Below, in pieces: positions 36,925-44,740 of a DNA stretch of 64,000 nucleotides (the stretch's first letter is position 1; each line of letters opens with the position of its first letter). Origin of the DNA: Evansella sp. AB-P1 (lineage in GTDB: Bacteria > Bacillota > Bacilli > Bacillales > Salisediminibacteriaceae); NCBI RefSeq assembly GCF_029688925.1, contig NZ_JARUKY010000001.1:186001-250000 (forward strand), read 5' to 3'. Both the position numbers and the translations under genes were made by a program. The notes under the pieces are model-generated. The model did not search any database. It was not told where the DNA came from and saw nothing but the letters and a program-made list of their open reading frames with translations.

Positions 36925-37205
36925 GTTTACTTTTCACACGCTGGAGTCGCCGAATTTCGCTTCTGAACGTTTCTATTTTACGGGTAGGCCGCATATGCAA
37001 GTGTAGGCTTGCACCATGTGGAATGAAAATCTATTTCTAAGGTACATTCCCTTCCCGTATTTGTGATCTTCCGCCGTTTGCGGGAAGAATGACGGCTTCA
37101 TTCTTCCCGCATTTTCGTATTTTCAGGGTAGACCGCCCGTGCAAGTGAAGGCTTGCACCATGGCGCATGAAAATGTTCTTTCTAAAGTATACTACCTTCC
37201 CGCAA
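36925..37205 (+). repeat. Dispersed repeat, two hairpin modules
   Basis: Two copies of the short module (GGGTAGGCC or GGGTAGACC, then GCAAGTGTAGGCTTGCACCATG and ATGAAAAT) lie at about 36975-37032 and 37119-37172. Between them is CCCG...CTTCCGCCGTTTGCGGGAAGAATGACGG, which folds into a compound hairpin (GCGGGAAGAATG/CATTCTTCCCGC). A fragment of the ACTGGAGTCG module precedes. Confidence 0.75.
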
Positions 37206-37218
37206 TTCTTCTTATCTC

Positions 37219-37645
37219 CATTTGCAGGCTCATTGGCGACCTTCTATATTCCTGCAAACCTTCCTTTACCGATTTGCAGGCTTATTGACGGCCTTCTATA
37301 CTACTGCAAATCTCTTTTACCGATTTGCAGGCTTATTGACGGCCTTCTATACTACTGCAAATCTCTTTTACCGATTTGCAGGCTTATTGACGGCCTTCTA
37401 TACTACCGCAAATCTCTTTTACCGATTTGCAGGCTTATTGGCGGCCTTCTATATTACCGCAAATCTCTTTTACCGATTTGCAGGCTTATTGACGACCTTC
37501 TATACTACCGCAAATCTCTTTTACCGATTTGCAGGCTTATTGGCGGCCATCTATATTACCGCAAACCTCTTTTACCGATTTGCAGGCTTATTGGCGGCCA
37601 TCTATATTACCGCAAACTTCTTTTACCGATTTGCAGGCTCATTGG
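37219..37645. repeat. 51-bp minisatellite with a hairpin in each unit
   Basis: GATTTGCAGG recurs with an exact 51-base period at 37271, 37322, 37373, 37424, 37475, 37526, 37577 and 37628, with a diverged first copy (ATTTGCAGG) at 37220. Each junction holds GCAAATC...GATTTGC, a stem of seven pairs with a ten-base loop. Units differ by a few substitutions (GACGG/GGCGG; CTACTGC/TTACCGC). Because 51 is a multiple of three, long open frames exist, but they have no ribosome binding site and are not taken as genes. Confidence 0.92.
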
Positions 37646-37654
37646 CGGCTTCTA

Positions 37655-37925
37655 TCTTATTTTCAGGGTAGACCGCCGATGCAAGCAAAACTTGCACCAT
37701 GAAGGATGAAAATTATACATCAGGTTGGTTCATTCGTTACTGGTGAACGCTTTCCGTGGGGCACGGCCTCAACTTCCTACCACTTACTCAGTAAGTGGTA
37801 GGGGATTTTCGGACTCGTACTGATCCCACTGGAGTCGTCACCATTCACTACTGAACTGTTTTTATTTTCAGGGTAGACCCGATGCAAGTGAAGTTTGCAC
37901 CAGGACGTATGAAAATTGCACGTCT
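37655..37925 (+). repeat. Dispersed composite repeat, complete A-B-A copy
   Basis: The copy starts TATTTTCAGGGTAGACC with a GCAAGC...CTTGCACCAT hairpin module (A). It continues with a 130-base module B: CGCTTTCCGTGGGGCACGG, a palindromic CCACTTACTCAGTAAGTGG and GATCCCACTGGAGTCGTCAC. It ends with a second A module at 37867-37915. It serves as the reference copy for the family in this window. Confidence 0.85.
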
Positions 37926-37976
37926 AAGTTATTTTGCCGAATCATTCTTTAATCAGAAGTCGCTGTTATTAGTCAT

Positions 37977-38010
37977 TAAAAAACACCATTCCATTTTGGG
38001 AACGGTGAAA
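37977..38010 (-). terminator. Expression-platform terminator of the leftward TPP riboswitch
   Basis: Reading leftward, CACCGTTCC pairs with GGAATGGTG, followed by TTTTTTAATG. It lies 65 bases past the aptamer. Confidence 0.85.
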
Positions 38011-38074
38011 TTAAAAATCCAAATGAGAGTAAAAATCAATATTCTGAATCTCATTTAATTTTAACTAATCCATC

Positions 38075-38195
38075 CCACTTCCCTACGCTGGTATGAACCA
38101 GATCAGGTTCCAAGGGACCAAGGAAATCCTTGTCTCAGCTCAACATGCCTTGATACTAATGTTTATAATCCATGTTCGTATAGCGCCCCTAGTGG
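38075..38195 (-). ncRNA. TPP riboswitch (leftward)
   Basis: On the minus strand the THI-box core is clear: CTAGGGGCGC, GCTGAGACAAGG, CCTTGGAACCTGATCTGGTT and CGTAGGGAAGTGG. P1 forms between CCACT and AGTGG. A terminator follows at 37977-38010. The next gene leftward is thiD, about 1.1 kb away beyond repeats. Control of thiD-thiE by this element is likely by family logic, but the distance is unusual. Confidence 0.95.
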
Positions 38196-38360
38196 CTATT
38201 TTTTTATATTAAAAATGAACACATACAGAGTTTATTTAATCCTACCATATAGTTCAGGATGATGTGAAGGTTTTAAACTTGGATTAGTCGTAGAAATGGT
38301 TCACAAGAGTGAGGTTGTTTGTTATGATGTTAATGGAAAGTTAATAAGTATAGAAAAATA

Positions 38361-38456
38361 TTAGCTAGGGGTGCCCATGTTTTGGCTGAGAGGATGATGA
38401 AAAATCCAACCCTTTGAACCTGACTTGGATAAAACCAACGTAGGGAAGCGAACTAG
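38361..38456 (+). ncRNA. TPP riboswitch (rightward)
   Basis: The THI-box core is present: CTAGGGGTGCCC, GGCTGAGAGG, AACCCTTTGAACCTGACTTGG and CGTAGGGAAGCG. It is followed by a terminator at 38485-38512 and then thiG. TPP binding would favour termination and switch off thiazole synthesis. Confidence 0.96.
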
Positions 38457-38484
38457 TAGACGTAATTTATTTTTACAGTTTATT

Positions 38485-38512
38485 GAGCTCGCCTCCAACG
38501 GCGGGCTTTTCT
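38485..38512 (+). terminator. Expression-platform terminator before thiG
   Basis: GCTCGCC (38487-38493) pairs with GGCGGGC (38500-38506), followed by TTTTCT. Confidence 0.88.
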
Positions 38513-38624
38513 ATATTTATCAGTGAATATTTAGTCAGAACACTGTCATATTTGTTCATAACGTAACAATTCATAACTTTATTTTTAATAAAGTAATTAA
38601 CAGCCCAAGAATGGAGGATCCAAA

Positions 38625-39392
38625 ATGAAAGATGAATTAATTATTGGAGGGAAGGTACTGCAAAACAGACTATTTGTAGGTACTGGTAAATATGCGGATC
38701 ATAAGGAAATGAAAGAAGCGATTCAAGCGTCTTCTTCAGAGGTAGTGACAGTTGCTCTACGTAGAGTAAACGTAGAGGCAAATGAAGAGGACATTTTATC
38801 AGATATTCCAGAGAATATAACGTTAATGCCAAATACGTCTGGTGCTCGAAATGCAGAGGAAGCGATTCGTATTGCTCGTTTATCAAAGGCATGTGGCATG
38901 GGGAATTGGATTAAAATAGAAGTGATTTCAGATCACAAATATTTATTACCAGATAATGATGAGACAACGAAAGCAACTGAAGTTTTATCAAAGGAAGGAT
39001 TTGTTGTTTTACCTTACATGAGTCCTGATTTAATGGCAGCTAAACGGATGAAGGATGCTGGTGCTGCTGCAATTATGCCTTTAGGTGCCCCAATAGGATC
39101 TAACAAAGGGATTCGCATGAAGGAAATGATTCAGATTATGGTTGATGAAATGGACTTGCCTATCATTGTGGATGCTGGTATTGGTAAACCATCAGAAGCA
39201 GCGGAAGCGATGGAAATGGGAGCAGATGCAGTACTAGTAAATACTGCTATTGCAACAGCTGCAGATCCAATTCAAATGGCAAAAGCCTTTGATTATGCGG
39301 TTAAAGCTGGCCGAATCGGTTATTTATCTGGACTAGGTCCTGTATCAACAAAGGCTAACGCATCTTCACCGCTAACAGGATTTTTAGGGTAG
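38625..39392 (+). CDS. thiG: Thiazole synthase ThiG
   Basis: The 255-residue TIM-barrel enzyme builds the thiazole ring from deoxyxylulose phosphate, dehydroglycine and ThiS thiocarboxylate. [18 protein letters not shown] is the N-terminal signature, [22 protein letters not shown] contains the conserved loop, and [15 protein letters not shown] the lysine-containing strand; [27 protein letters not shown] completes the phosphate site. It is the first gene of the rightward thi operon under the TPP riboswitch. AATGGAGG precedes the ATG. Its TAG stop (39390-39392) is the first triplet of a dispersed repeat (TAGGGTAGGCC). Confidence 0.97.
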   Translation: MKDELIIGGKVLQNRLFVGTGKYADHKEMKEAIQASSSEVVTVALRRVNVEANEEDILSDIPENITLMPNTSGARNAEEAIRIARLSKACGMGNWIKIEVISDHKYLLPDNDETTKATEVLSKEGFVVLPYMSPDLMAAKRMKDAGAAAIMPLGAPIGSNKGIRMKEMIQIMVDEMDLPIIVDAGIGKPSEAAEAMEMGADAVLVNTAIATAADPIQMAKAFDYAVKAGRIGYLSGLGPVSTKANASSPLTGFLG

Positions 39393-39665
39393 GCCGGCCC
39401 ATGCAAGTGAAGACTTGCACCATGGAGAATGAAAGCTAATTACAATCCAATTGGAATGAGTGGAATCCCACGAGACTCCTGCGGGAGAGTGATCGAGACG
39501 AGACACCGGCAAGGCATAGCCTGAGGAGGCTTGGCAGATCACCAGCGGAGAAGACACTGTGATTGCGGAACGTAGTGAAGCAGAGCAGATGTCGCACTGA
39601 TCCTACTGGAGTCGTCACCCTTCACAACTGAACCTGTGTATTTTCAGGGTAGACCTTCATTGAAA
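39380..39665 (+). repeat. Dispersed composite repeat inside the thi operon
   Basis: Module A (GGGTAGGCC...GCAAGTGAAGACTTGCACCATGG) is fused to the thiG stop. It is followed by GGAATCCCACGAGACTCCTGCGG, ACACTGTGATTGCGGAACG and CACTGATCCTACTGGAGTCGTCACC, and closes with TATTTTCAGGGTAGACC at about 39640-39657. It separates thiG from thiH by 330 bases. Confidence 0.85.
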
Positions 39666-39725
39666 ACTAATTAGCTTTTAATGAATCAGCTAAGGCACCA
39701 AATGAACAAAAAAGGTGGTTTTAAA

Positions 39726-40829
39726 ATGACTTTTTATAATAAATTCGTAGAGGTAAAAGATTTACCTTTCCATGATATGTTCCAAGCAGTAACACCATTA
39801 GATGTGGAACGAGTTCTTGGAAAAGAACGGTTAACAGAACAAGATTATTTTGTTCTATTATCACCGGCTGCAGAAAATTATTTAGAGCAAATGGCTCAAA
39901 AAGCACACAAGCTTACAGTACAGCATTTTGGGAAAACAATGCAATTATATCTTCCGTTGTATTTGTCTGATCACTGTGTGAACATATGTAAATATTGTAG
40001 CTTTAGCTTAGACAATGATTTTCCAAGACGTCGTTTAACGATGGAGGAAATTGATAGAGAATCAAAGGTCATTGCAGATATGGGTATTAAACACATTATT
40101 TTATTGTCAGGAGAATCAAAGCTACATTCTTCTATCGATTACCTAAAGGAAAGCTTAAAGGTATTAAAAAAATATTTCTCATCAATAGCAATTGAGATTC
40201 AGCCACTTGATCAAGATGAGTACGGGGAATTATTTAAACATGGAATTGATGGGTTAACTGTTTATCAAGAGGTTTATAACGAAGTAATTTATCGTGACAT
40301 TCATGTGAAAGGTCCGAAAAAGGACTTCCGCTATCGGCTAGATACACCAGAACGTGGTGCAAAAGCTGGAATGAGATCGTTAAATATTGGTGCATTACTT
40401 GGGATGGATGACTGGAGAAAGGAAAGCTACATTACAGGATTACATGCAAGCTATTTGCAAAATAAATTTTTAGAGACTGAGGTAGGAGTTTCTTTCCCGC
40501 GAATGCGCCCGCATGCAGGAAGCTTCCAACCGAAAGTCAACGTTACGGATAAAAATCTTGTGCAAGCATTATTGGCAATTCGTTTATTCTTACCTCGATC
40601 GGGCATTAATATTTCTACAAGAGAAACACCTGAATTTAGAGAAGCATTGCTTCCTTTAGGGGTAACGAAAATGTCAGCTGCATCCTCCACTGTTGTAGGG
40701 GGATATTCTGAACCAGATGTGACTCAAAGTCAATTTGAAATTTCAGATGATCGTTCTGTGGAAGAAATAAAGAACCTTCTTAAATCAAAGGGCTACCAAC
40801 CAGTACTAAAAGACTGGGAACTCGTATAG
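39726..40829 (+). CDS. thiH: 2-iminoacetate synthase ThiH (radical SAM)
   Basis: The 367-residue radical SAM enzyme cleaves tyrosine to dehydroglycine and p-cresol, supplying the glycine-derived unit for the thiazole ring without oxygen. The cluster-binding motif CVNICKYC gives Cys84, Cys88 and Cys91; ILLSGES and the C-terminal ThiH/BATS domain follow (STRETPEFREALLPLGVTKM). B. subtilis uses the oxygen-dependent oxidase ThiO instead. The ATG at 39726 has AAAGGTGG upstream and begins MTFYNKF; the longer reading from 39681 is not supported. A hairpin repeat sits between it and tenI. Confidence 0.96.
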   Translation: MTFYNKFVEVKDLPFHDMFQAVTPLDVERVLGKERLTEQDYFVLLSPAAENYLEQMAQKAHKLTVQHFGKTMQLYLPLYLSDHCVNICKYCSFSLDNDFPRRRLTMEEIDRESKVIADMGIKHIILLSGESKLHSSIDYLKESLKVLKKYFSSIAIEIQPLDQDEYGELFKHGIDGLTVYQEVYNEVIYRDIHVKGPKKDFRYRLDTPERGAKAGMRSLNIGALLGMDDWRKESYITGLHASYLQNKFLETEVGVSFPRMRPHAGSFQPKVNVTDKNLVQALLAIRLFLPRSGINISTRETPEFREALLPLGVTKMSAASSTVVGGYSEPDVTQSQFEISDDRSVEEIKNLLKSKGYQPVLKDWELV

Positions 40830-40830
40830 A

Positions 40831-40869
40831 CACAAAATTGTCGGGAACCTGTTCCCCGACAATTTTGTG
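40831..40869. repeat. Intra-operon hairpin between thiH and tenI
   Basis: CACAAAATTGTCGGG pairs with CCCGACAATTTTGTG around a short loop that extends the stem with AAC/GTT. It starts 2 bases after the thiH stop. There is no T-run, so it is more likely to be a processing or stabilising stem than a terminator. Sequence relatives lie at 17846, 18745 and 46984. Confidence 0.75.
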
Positions 40870-40900
40870 AACGGAAGCATGATTACTTAGGAGTGTAATA

Positions 40901-41512
40901 ATGAGTAACAACATTGAGATTCATGTTATTTCTAATGGAAAGCTGTCTTTAAATGAGTTTGCTGAAAAGGCAACGATAATTGACCCGTACGTGAGCTATT
41001 TTCATATTAGGGAAAAAGAACGTTCAGCAAAGGAACTTGTGGAAGGAGTTAAATTACTTGTTCATGCAGGGATTCCTTTATCAAAAATCATCATAAATGA
41101 TCGAGTAGATGTTGCAGTAGCAATGAAAACAGTGGGTGTCCAATTGGCTTATCATAGTTTAGCTACTCAACAAGTACAATCCACATTTCCAAAACTACGG
41201 GTTGGTCAATCTGTCCATTCTATAGAAGAAGCGCAAGAAGCTGAAAGAGCTGGTGCTGATTATGTTCTATTCGGTCATATTTTCCCATCTAAATCAAAGC
41301 CCGATCTTCAGCCTAGAGGAACGGGAGTATTAAAGGAAATGACAGAATTAATAAACATACCTGTAATAGCACTTGGTGGTATAGATCCGAATAATGTAAA
41401 CGAAATAGTAGACTCGGGAGCAAACGGATTTGCTATTATGTCAGGTATTCTAGAGGCAGAAGAGCCGCTATCTATGATAAAATCATATGTGAATAGGGGG
41501 AATAAAGAATGA
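40901..41512 (+). CDS. tenI: Thiazole tautomerase TenI
   Basis: The 203-residue ThiE-like TIM barrel is better placed as TenI, which aromatises the thiazole phosphate tautomer. It lies between thiH and thiS, as tenI does near thiO/thiS in bacilli. It keeps YFHIREKERSAKEL and NDRVDVAVAMKTVGVQLAYHSLA, but lacks the full ThiE HIGQED motif. GADYVLFGHIFPSKSKPDL includes the loop typical of TenI, with His in FGHIF. TAGGAG precedes the ATG. It overlaps thiS by 4 bases. A ThiE function cannot be excluded from sequence alone, but a separate thiE is present. Confidence 0.88.
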   Translation: MSNNIEIHVISNGKLSLNEFAEKATIIDPYVSYFHIREKERSAKELVEGVKLLVHAGIPLSKIIINDRVDVAVAMKTVGVQLAYHSLATQQVQSTFPKLRVGQSVHSIEEAQEAERAGADYVLFGHIFPSKSKPDLQPRGTGVLKEMTELINIPVIALGGIDPNNVNEIVDSGANGFAIMSGILEAEEPLSMIKSYVNRGNKE

Positions 41513-41712
41513 TAGTTCAAGTCAATGGGAAGAGAAGTGAGCTCCCTGATTCAATTAAATCAATAGCTGAGCTTTTAGCTCATTATGAATTGGATAAAAA
41601 AGTAGTCATTGTCGAAATGAATGAAACGATTGTAGATCGAAACGAACATGACAATACAATTATCCAAGAGGGAGATAAAATAGAACTCGTTCAATTCGTT
41701 GGTGGTGGATGA
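41509..41712 (+). CDS. thiS: Sulfur carrier protein ThiS
   Basis: The 67-residue ubiquitin-like protein begins MIVQVNGKRSELP and ends ELVQFVGGG, with the C-terminal Gly-Gly needed for adenylation by ThiF and thiocarboxylate formation. Its ATG overlaps the tenI stop by 4 bases. AGGGGG lies just upstream. It sits directly before its activating enzyme thiF. Confidence 0.96.
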   Translation: MIVQVNGKRSELPDSIKSIAELLAHYELDKKVVIVEMNETIVDRNEHDNTIIQEGDKIELVQFVGGG

Positions 41713-41733
41713 TAAAGAAGGAGTGCAGTCAGC

Positions 41734-42756
41734 GTGACTAATCGTTATTCAAGGCAAATCTTGTTCCAAAATATAGGGGAGCAAGGTCAACAAAAAATAC
41801 AAAGTAAACATGTTCTAGTGGTTGGTGCAGGAGCTCTAGGAACAGGTTTAGGAGAAAATCTTGTTCGAGCAGGTGTAGGAAAAGTAACAATTGTTGATCG
41901 TGATTACGTGGAATTTAGCAATCTGCAGAGACAACAGCTTTATACTGAAAGTGATGCTATAAATCGCATTCCTAAAGCAGTTGCTGCTAAAAAAAGATTA
42001 AAAGAAATTAATTCAGATGTGACGATTGTGAGTCATGTACTAGATGTTACGAAGGAAGAACTGGAAGACTTAATTAAAGGTGTAGATATTATCGTTGACG
42101 GAACAGATAACTTTGACACTCGTTTATTAATCAATGATATTGCACAGAAATACAATATACCTTGGGTGTATGGTGCTTGTGTAAGCAGTTATGGATTAAG
42201 CTATACAATTATACCAGGAGAAACCCCTTGTTTAAATTGCTTATTAGAGACGGTTCCATTAGGAGGAGCTACTTGTGATACGGTAGGAGTTATTAGTCCT
42301 GTCGTCCAAATGGTGGTTGCCCATCAAACAACGGAAGTACTTAAATTGCTCGTTGGTGATAAGGAATCACTTCGGAAGAAACTTGTATCTTTTGATTTAT
42401 GGAAAAATGATCATATGTCTATTAATGTAGATAAAGTGAAAAAATCAAGCTGTCCATCTTGTGGCGACAATCCTACTTATCCATTTTTATCATATGAACA
42501 TGAAACGAAGTCAACGGTTTTATGTGGAAGGAATACTGTGCAAATTCGTCCACCAAAGCCAGTGGACAGAGATTTAAATCAATTAAAGGATATTTTAACA
42601 AATCAAGGAACAGGAACTATTGAGCAAAATCCTTATTTACTTTCATATACCTTTGGAGAAAAAAGAATGGTATTTTTTAAGGATGGTCGTGTTCTTGTTC
42701 ATGGTACAAATGATATTTCAGAAGCAAAGACGCTGTATCATCGAATCATAGGGTAG
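41734..42756 (+). CDS. thiF: ThiS adenylyltransferase ThiF (E1-like)
   Basis: The 340-residue MoeB/ThiF-type enzyme has a nucleotide-binding loop VVGAGALGTGLGENL (about 30-45), DRDYVEFSNLQRQ, DGTDNFDTRLLIND, the catalytic-region Cys and zinc-site cysteines (CLNCLLE and SCPSCG). It adenylates the C-terminus of ThiS. The C-terminal extension of about 80 residues after the zinc site is common in bacillar homologues. The start is GTG at 41734, with AAGGAG upstream. Its TAG stop (42754-42756) forms the first triplet of another dispersed repeat. Confidence 0.93.
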   Translation: MTNRYSRQILFQNIGEQGQQKIQSKHVLVVGAGALGTGLGENLVRAGVGKVTIVDRDYVEFSNLQRQQLYTESDAINRIPKAVAAKKRLKEINSDVTIVSHVLDVTKEELEDLIKGVDIIVDGTDNFDTRLLINDIAQKYNIPWVYGACVSSYGLSYTIIPGETPCLNCLLETVPLGGATCDTVGVISPVVQMVVAHQTTEVLKLLVGDKESLRKKLVSFDLWKNDHMSINVDKVKKSSCPSCGDNPTYPFLSYEHETKSTVLCGRNTVQIRPPKPVDRDLNQLKDILTNQGTGTIEQNPYLLSYTFGEKRMVFFKDGRVLVHGTNDISEAKTLYHRIIG

Positions 42757-42965
42757 ACCTCCAATGCAAGTGGAAATTTGCACCATGGGGGATGAAAATG
42801 TTCTTACTAAGGTGTTCATTCGTTTCAGGCAGGCGCTTTCCGTGGGGCGCGGCCTCAACTTCCTAAAACTTACACAGTAAGCTTTTAGGGGATTTTCGGC
42901 TCGCACTCTGATCCCACTGGAGTCGCTGCCTTCCACTACTGAACGGTTCTATTTTCAGGGTAGAG
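42750..42965 (+). repeat. Dispersed composite repeat at the thiF stop
   Basis: Module A (TAGGGTAGACC, GCAAGTGGAAATTTGCACCAT) begins in the thiF stop codon. Module B follows with CGCTTTCCGTGGGGCGCGG, ACTTACACAGTAAGCTTT and GATCCCACTGGAGTCGCTGCC. The copy ends TATTTTCAGGGTAGAG at about 42965. It is very close to the copy at 37655-37925. Confidence 0.88.
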
Positions 42966-42984
42966 TATATAGTTTTTTATACAG

Positions 42985-43030
42985 AAAGAGAGATTTCCAT
43001 CAATTATTGAAGGAAATCTCTCTTTATTTG
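42985..43030. terminator. Terminator between thiF and the convergent gene
   Basis: AAGAGAGATTTCC pairs with GGAAATCTCTCTT across a 13-base loop, followed by TATTT. It probably serves both the thi operon and the leftward gene at 43052. Confidence 0.85.
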
Positions 43031-43051
43031 GCTTCATAATTAGACTAGCTA

Positions 43052-44740
43052 TTAAAATTCTAGTTCCTCAATTGGCTGGACGTCCTCACCAGTGTCCATA
43101 AATCGGATCGTAATCTCGTCACCTTCATCGATAAAAACTGCACGAGGATAGGAGGAAGAATTAATTGTAAATATTCGATCGTAGCCTTCAATCAAAATAC
43201 GTACAGTAACAGTATCTTCTCGGTCCCATTTATATACCCGTTCAACATTAGCCGTAATTTCAACAAGGTCCGTAATTTCACCAGGTATAACATCATCGTC
43301 AATTCTAGAAGATAATGCTAATGAATAGGCGCTAAAGGATTCTCTTTTTGTAGGGCCGTAACCATAAACACTTTCACTGCTTGCGTTTACAAGCATTATC
43401 TGTCGTAAAACAGAGTTACGGTCCATTAACGGAACAACCCAAGTATACTGCCCATAAATATTATAAAGGGTTGGTGCACCGGCTACATAATCATCGCGGA
43501 CAAAGGTACGTTCAGCAAGGTTCATTGCTGTTCGACCATTTAACATACCACTGGCGTCACGGAAATATCGAAGCTCACCGGTTCTAGCATCAAACATTGT
43601 GAATCCTACCATAGAATTAGAGTTTTGTCCTTCCCCTACTAGTCGCATATGATCTGTAAACCAATTTTGATTCAATTCAGAATCAATAACTCCAGTCACT
43701 GAATCATCTACTCCCCAAGCTGTCGGTTGTGTTAAGCCTTCACGTCCAATATAACGATTCATTAAACCGTGCTTATACACACCGAACCAATTGTTACGTT
43801 CGTCAGCAATATGAGGAGGATAAATTCGATTTACCCATTCTGGAGCATCTTCTTTTGGGTATTGCTCCATCTCCCCAGTTGCAGGATCAACGATTATAAT
43901 ACCATCTACATCTGCAACGCGACGAAATTCTGTATAATGTCCATAACTTATAATGTAATATGGATTACCTTCAGTATCAATTTCAAATGTAGTATCTAGC
44001 ATCAATACATCAGGATATGCCGATCGGACATGACGTTCTAAGTTTTCATGAAAAAAAGCAGATGGCACATACGTCATATCATGAAGAACTAATTCAGGCT
44101 CCGATTGTGGATTCTCTGCATTTACAATAATGTATCCAGGAGCTGCGTTACTGCGATACCAACGAAAAATTCCATCATATTCAATTGGTGTTACCCAAAA
44201 AAGTGTTTCATTAATACGTTGTATTCTAGTTTCTCCTAAGTCGTAAAAAGCAGGGTTATCTAATTGCCCCATAAGCACATCTGAACGATAACGTGCAAAA
44301 TTCAAAGGAACTACAGGTATATTCTGTTCGCTAACGGGATTTAAGTCTTCAACTGTAACTTCTTCCCCACCAGCTATGTTGTACTTTGCGTCAGCTAAGA
44401 ATAGCGGTTGAATGATCCAAAAAATAATAAAGGCTAAAAGAATAACAACCCCAGCTCCAGCTCCAGTTACTGCTGACTGTTTTCGGAACGTTTTTTTAAA
44501 GGAAAAAACAATAGAATTATCAACGATTAAGCCAATACCGATAATTGGTAGATAATACGTAATAATTGCAGTTACCGTTTGGTCTAATAAACCAACATAA
44601 AACAACATAATTCCGTAAATAAATCCTAAAATGTATCGGGCAGGTATCCATTTTCTAAAAAACTTTCCTCGCCACCACTCCAATTGTAATGGTAAAAATA
44701 GTAGACCTAACAGAAGACTAATTAATAGCATTTGCAGCAA
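43052..44740 (-). CDS. Unrecognised membrane-anchored extracytoplasmic protein
   Basis: The 562-residue protein has four hydrophobic segments in the first 120 residues, the last being VVILLAFIIFWIIQPLFLAD. A large presumably extracytoplasmic domain follows, rich in Tyr, Asn, Asp and Arg. Repeated strand-turn units such as VDPATGEMEQY and FDARTGELRYF suggest a beta-propeller or PepSY-like build, but I do not recognise the family. The C-terminus (TVTVRILIEGYDR; DEGDEITIRFMD) looks like a small beta-barrel. The TTG at 44740 has AGAGG 8 bases upstream; GTG 44749 and ATG 44746 overlap that site. No partner gene is adjacent. Confidence 0.75.
   Translation of the reverse strand: MLQMLLISLLLGLLFLPLQLEWWRGKFFRKWIPARYILGFIYGIMLFYVGLLDQTVTAIITYYLPIIGIGLIVDNSIVFSFKKTFRKQSAVTGAGAGVVILLAFIIFWIIQPLFLADAKYNIAGGEEVTVEDLNPVSEQNIPVVPLNFARYRSDVLMGQLDNPAFYDLGETRIQRINETLFWVTPIEYDGIFRWYRSNAAPGYIIVNAENPQSEPELVLHDMTYVPSAFFHENLERHVRSAYPDVLMLDTTFEIDTEGNPYYIISYGHYTEFRRVADVDGIIIVDPATGEMEQYPKEDAPEWVNRIYPPHIADERNNWFGVYKHGLMNRYIGREGLTQPTAWGVDDSVTGVIDSELNQNWFTDHMRLVGEGQNSNSMVGFTMFDARTGELRYFRDASGMLNGRTAMNLAERTFVRDDYVAGAPTLYNIYGQYTWVVPLMDRNSVLRQIMLVNASSESVYGYGPTKRESFSAYSLALSSRIDDDVIPGEITDLVEITANVERVYKWDREDTVTVRILIEGYDRIFTINSSSYPRAVFIDEGDEITIRFMDTGEDVQPIEELEF

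Noticed and set aside
37219..37645. Possible CRISPR array
   Set aside because: The whole 51-base unit is repeated head to tail; there are no unique spacers and no cas genes.
37167..37709. Long repetitive reading frames (180 and 149 codons) with 17-residue repeats
   Set aside because: They arise because the 51-bp unit is a multiple of three. Neither has a ribosome binding site, more than one frame is open, and each unit is a hairpin. Treated as a minisatellite.
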